NCBI RefSeq assembly: GCF_014805685.1
Contig: NC_060911.1
Span: forward strand, 10,908,712 to 10,972,711
Direction: 5' to 3'
Source of the DNA: Silurus meridionalis
Taxonomy: Eukaryota > Chordata > Actinopteri > Siluriformes > Siluridae
DNA: 64,000 nucleotides
This document shows positions 63,956 to 64,000 of the stretch, one piece after another; positions within the stretch are counted from its first letter, which is position 1, and every line of letters starts with the position of its first letter. The translations under genes were made by a program, and so were the position numbers. Under the pieces are notes generated by a model, which searched no databases, was not told where the DNA came from, and saw only the letters and a program-made list of their open reading frames with translations.

Positions 63956-64000
63956 CTGTGAGTAAAAAACAAATTCAGGTTTTCTGAACATTAAATCTGA

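Overview
This window is vertebrate nuclear DNA from a teleost fish. Coding exons are short and widely spaced with GT-AG splice sites. The sequence between them is AT-rich and full of microsatellites ((TA)n, (CA)n, (GATA)n, (AAT)n), Tc1/mariner, pogo and hAT DNA elements, a DIRS element, L2-like and RTE-like LINEs and SINE-like repeats. The repeat mix resembles catfish and other ostariophysans, but that is only an impression from the repeats.

Left edge (1-6.3 kb): the last three coding exons of rfc1, the large subunit of the replication factor C clamp loader, on the + strand, with the stop codon at 5595-5597 and the 3' UTR after it. One intron holds a three-layer nest of transposons.

8.3-35.9 kb: a second gene on the - strand, tail to tail with rfc1. 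I reconstructed it exon by exon from splice sites and reading phase. It encodes a PDZ-array scaffold matching the C-terminal half of MPDZ/MUPP1 (PDZ7, 8, 9, 11 and 12). No exon for the first six PDZ domains lies in the 28 kb upstream. I could not find PDZ10 or PDZ13. The place where PDZ10 should be is occupied by a Tc1 element and a DIRS retrotransposon. The first exon seen has a well-placed ATG with an in-frame stop just before it, so this may be a shortened, separately started gene. Its PDZ7-PDZ8 linker is partly an in-frame repeat of about 14 residues, and several of its splice sites sit in or next to (TG)n tracts.

35.9-64 kb: no host gene recognised. This part holds an L2-like LINE 3' region inside an apparent inverted pair of its own tails (39.2-40.65 kb), a GC-rich 30-bp minisatellite between 65-bp direct repeats (45.5-45.8 kb), an RTE-like LINE on the - strand (54.7-56.5 kb), and a broken L2-like LINE (56.7-61.2 kb). 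That LINE has been hit three times, each time leaving a readable target-site duplication.

Functionally the two genes are unrelated: rfc1 loads PCNA during DNA replication, and MPDZ-type proteins scaffold membrane and tight-junction complexes. The rest of the window is a record of nested mobile-element insertions.
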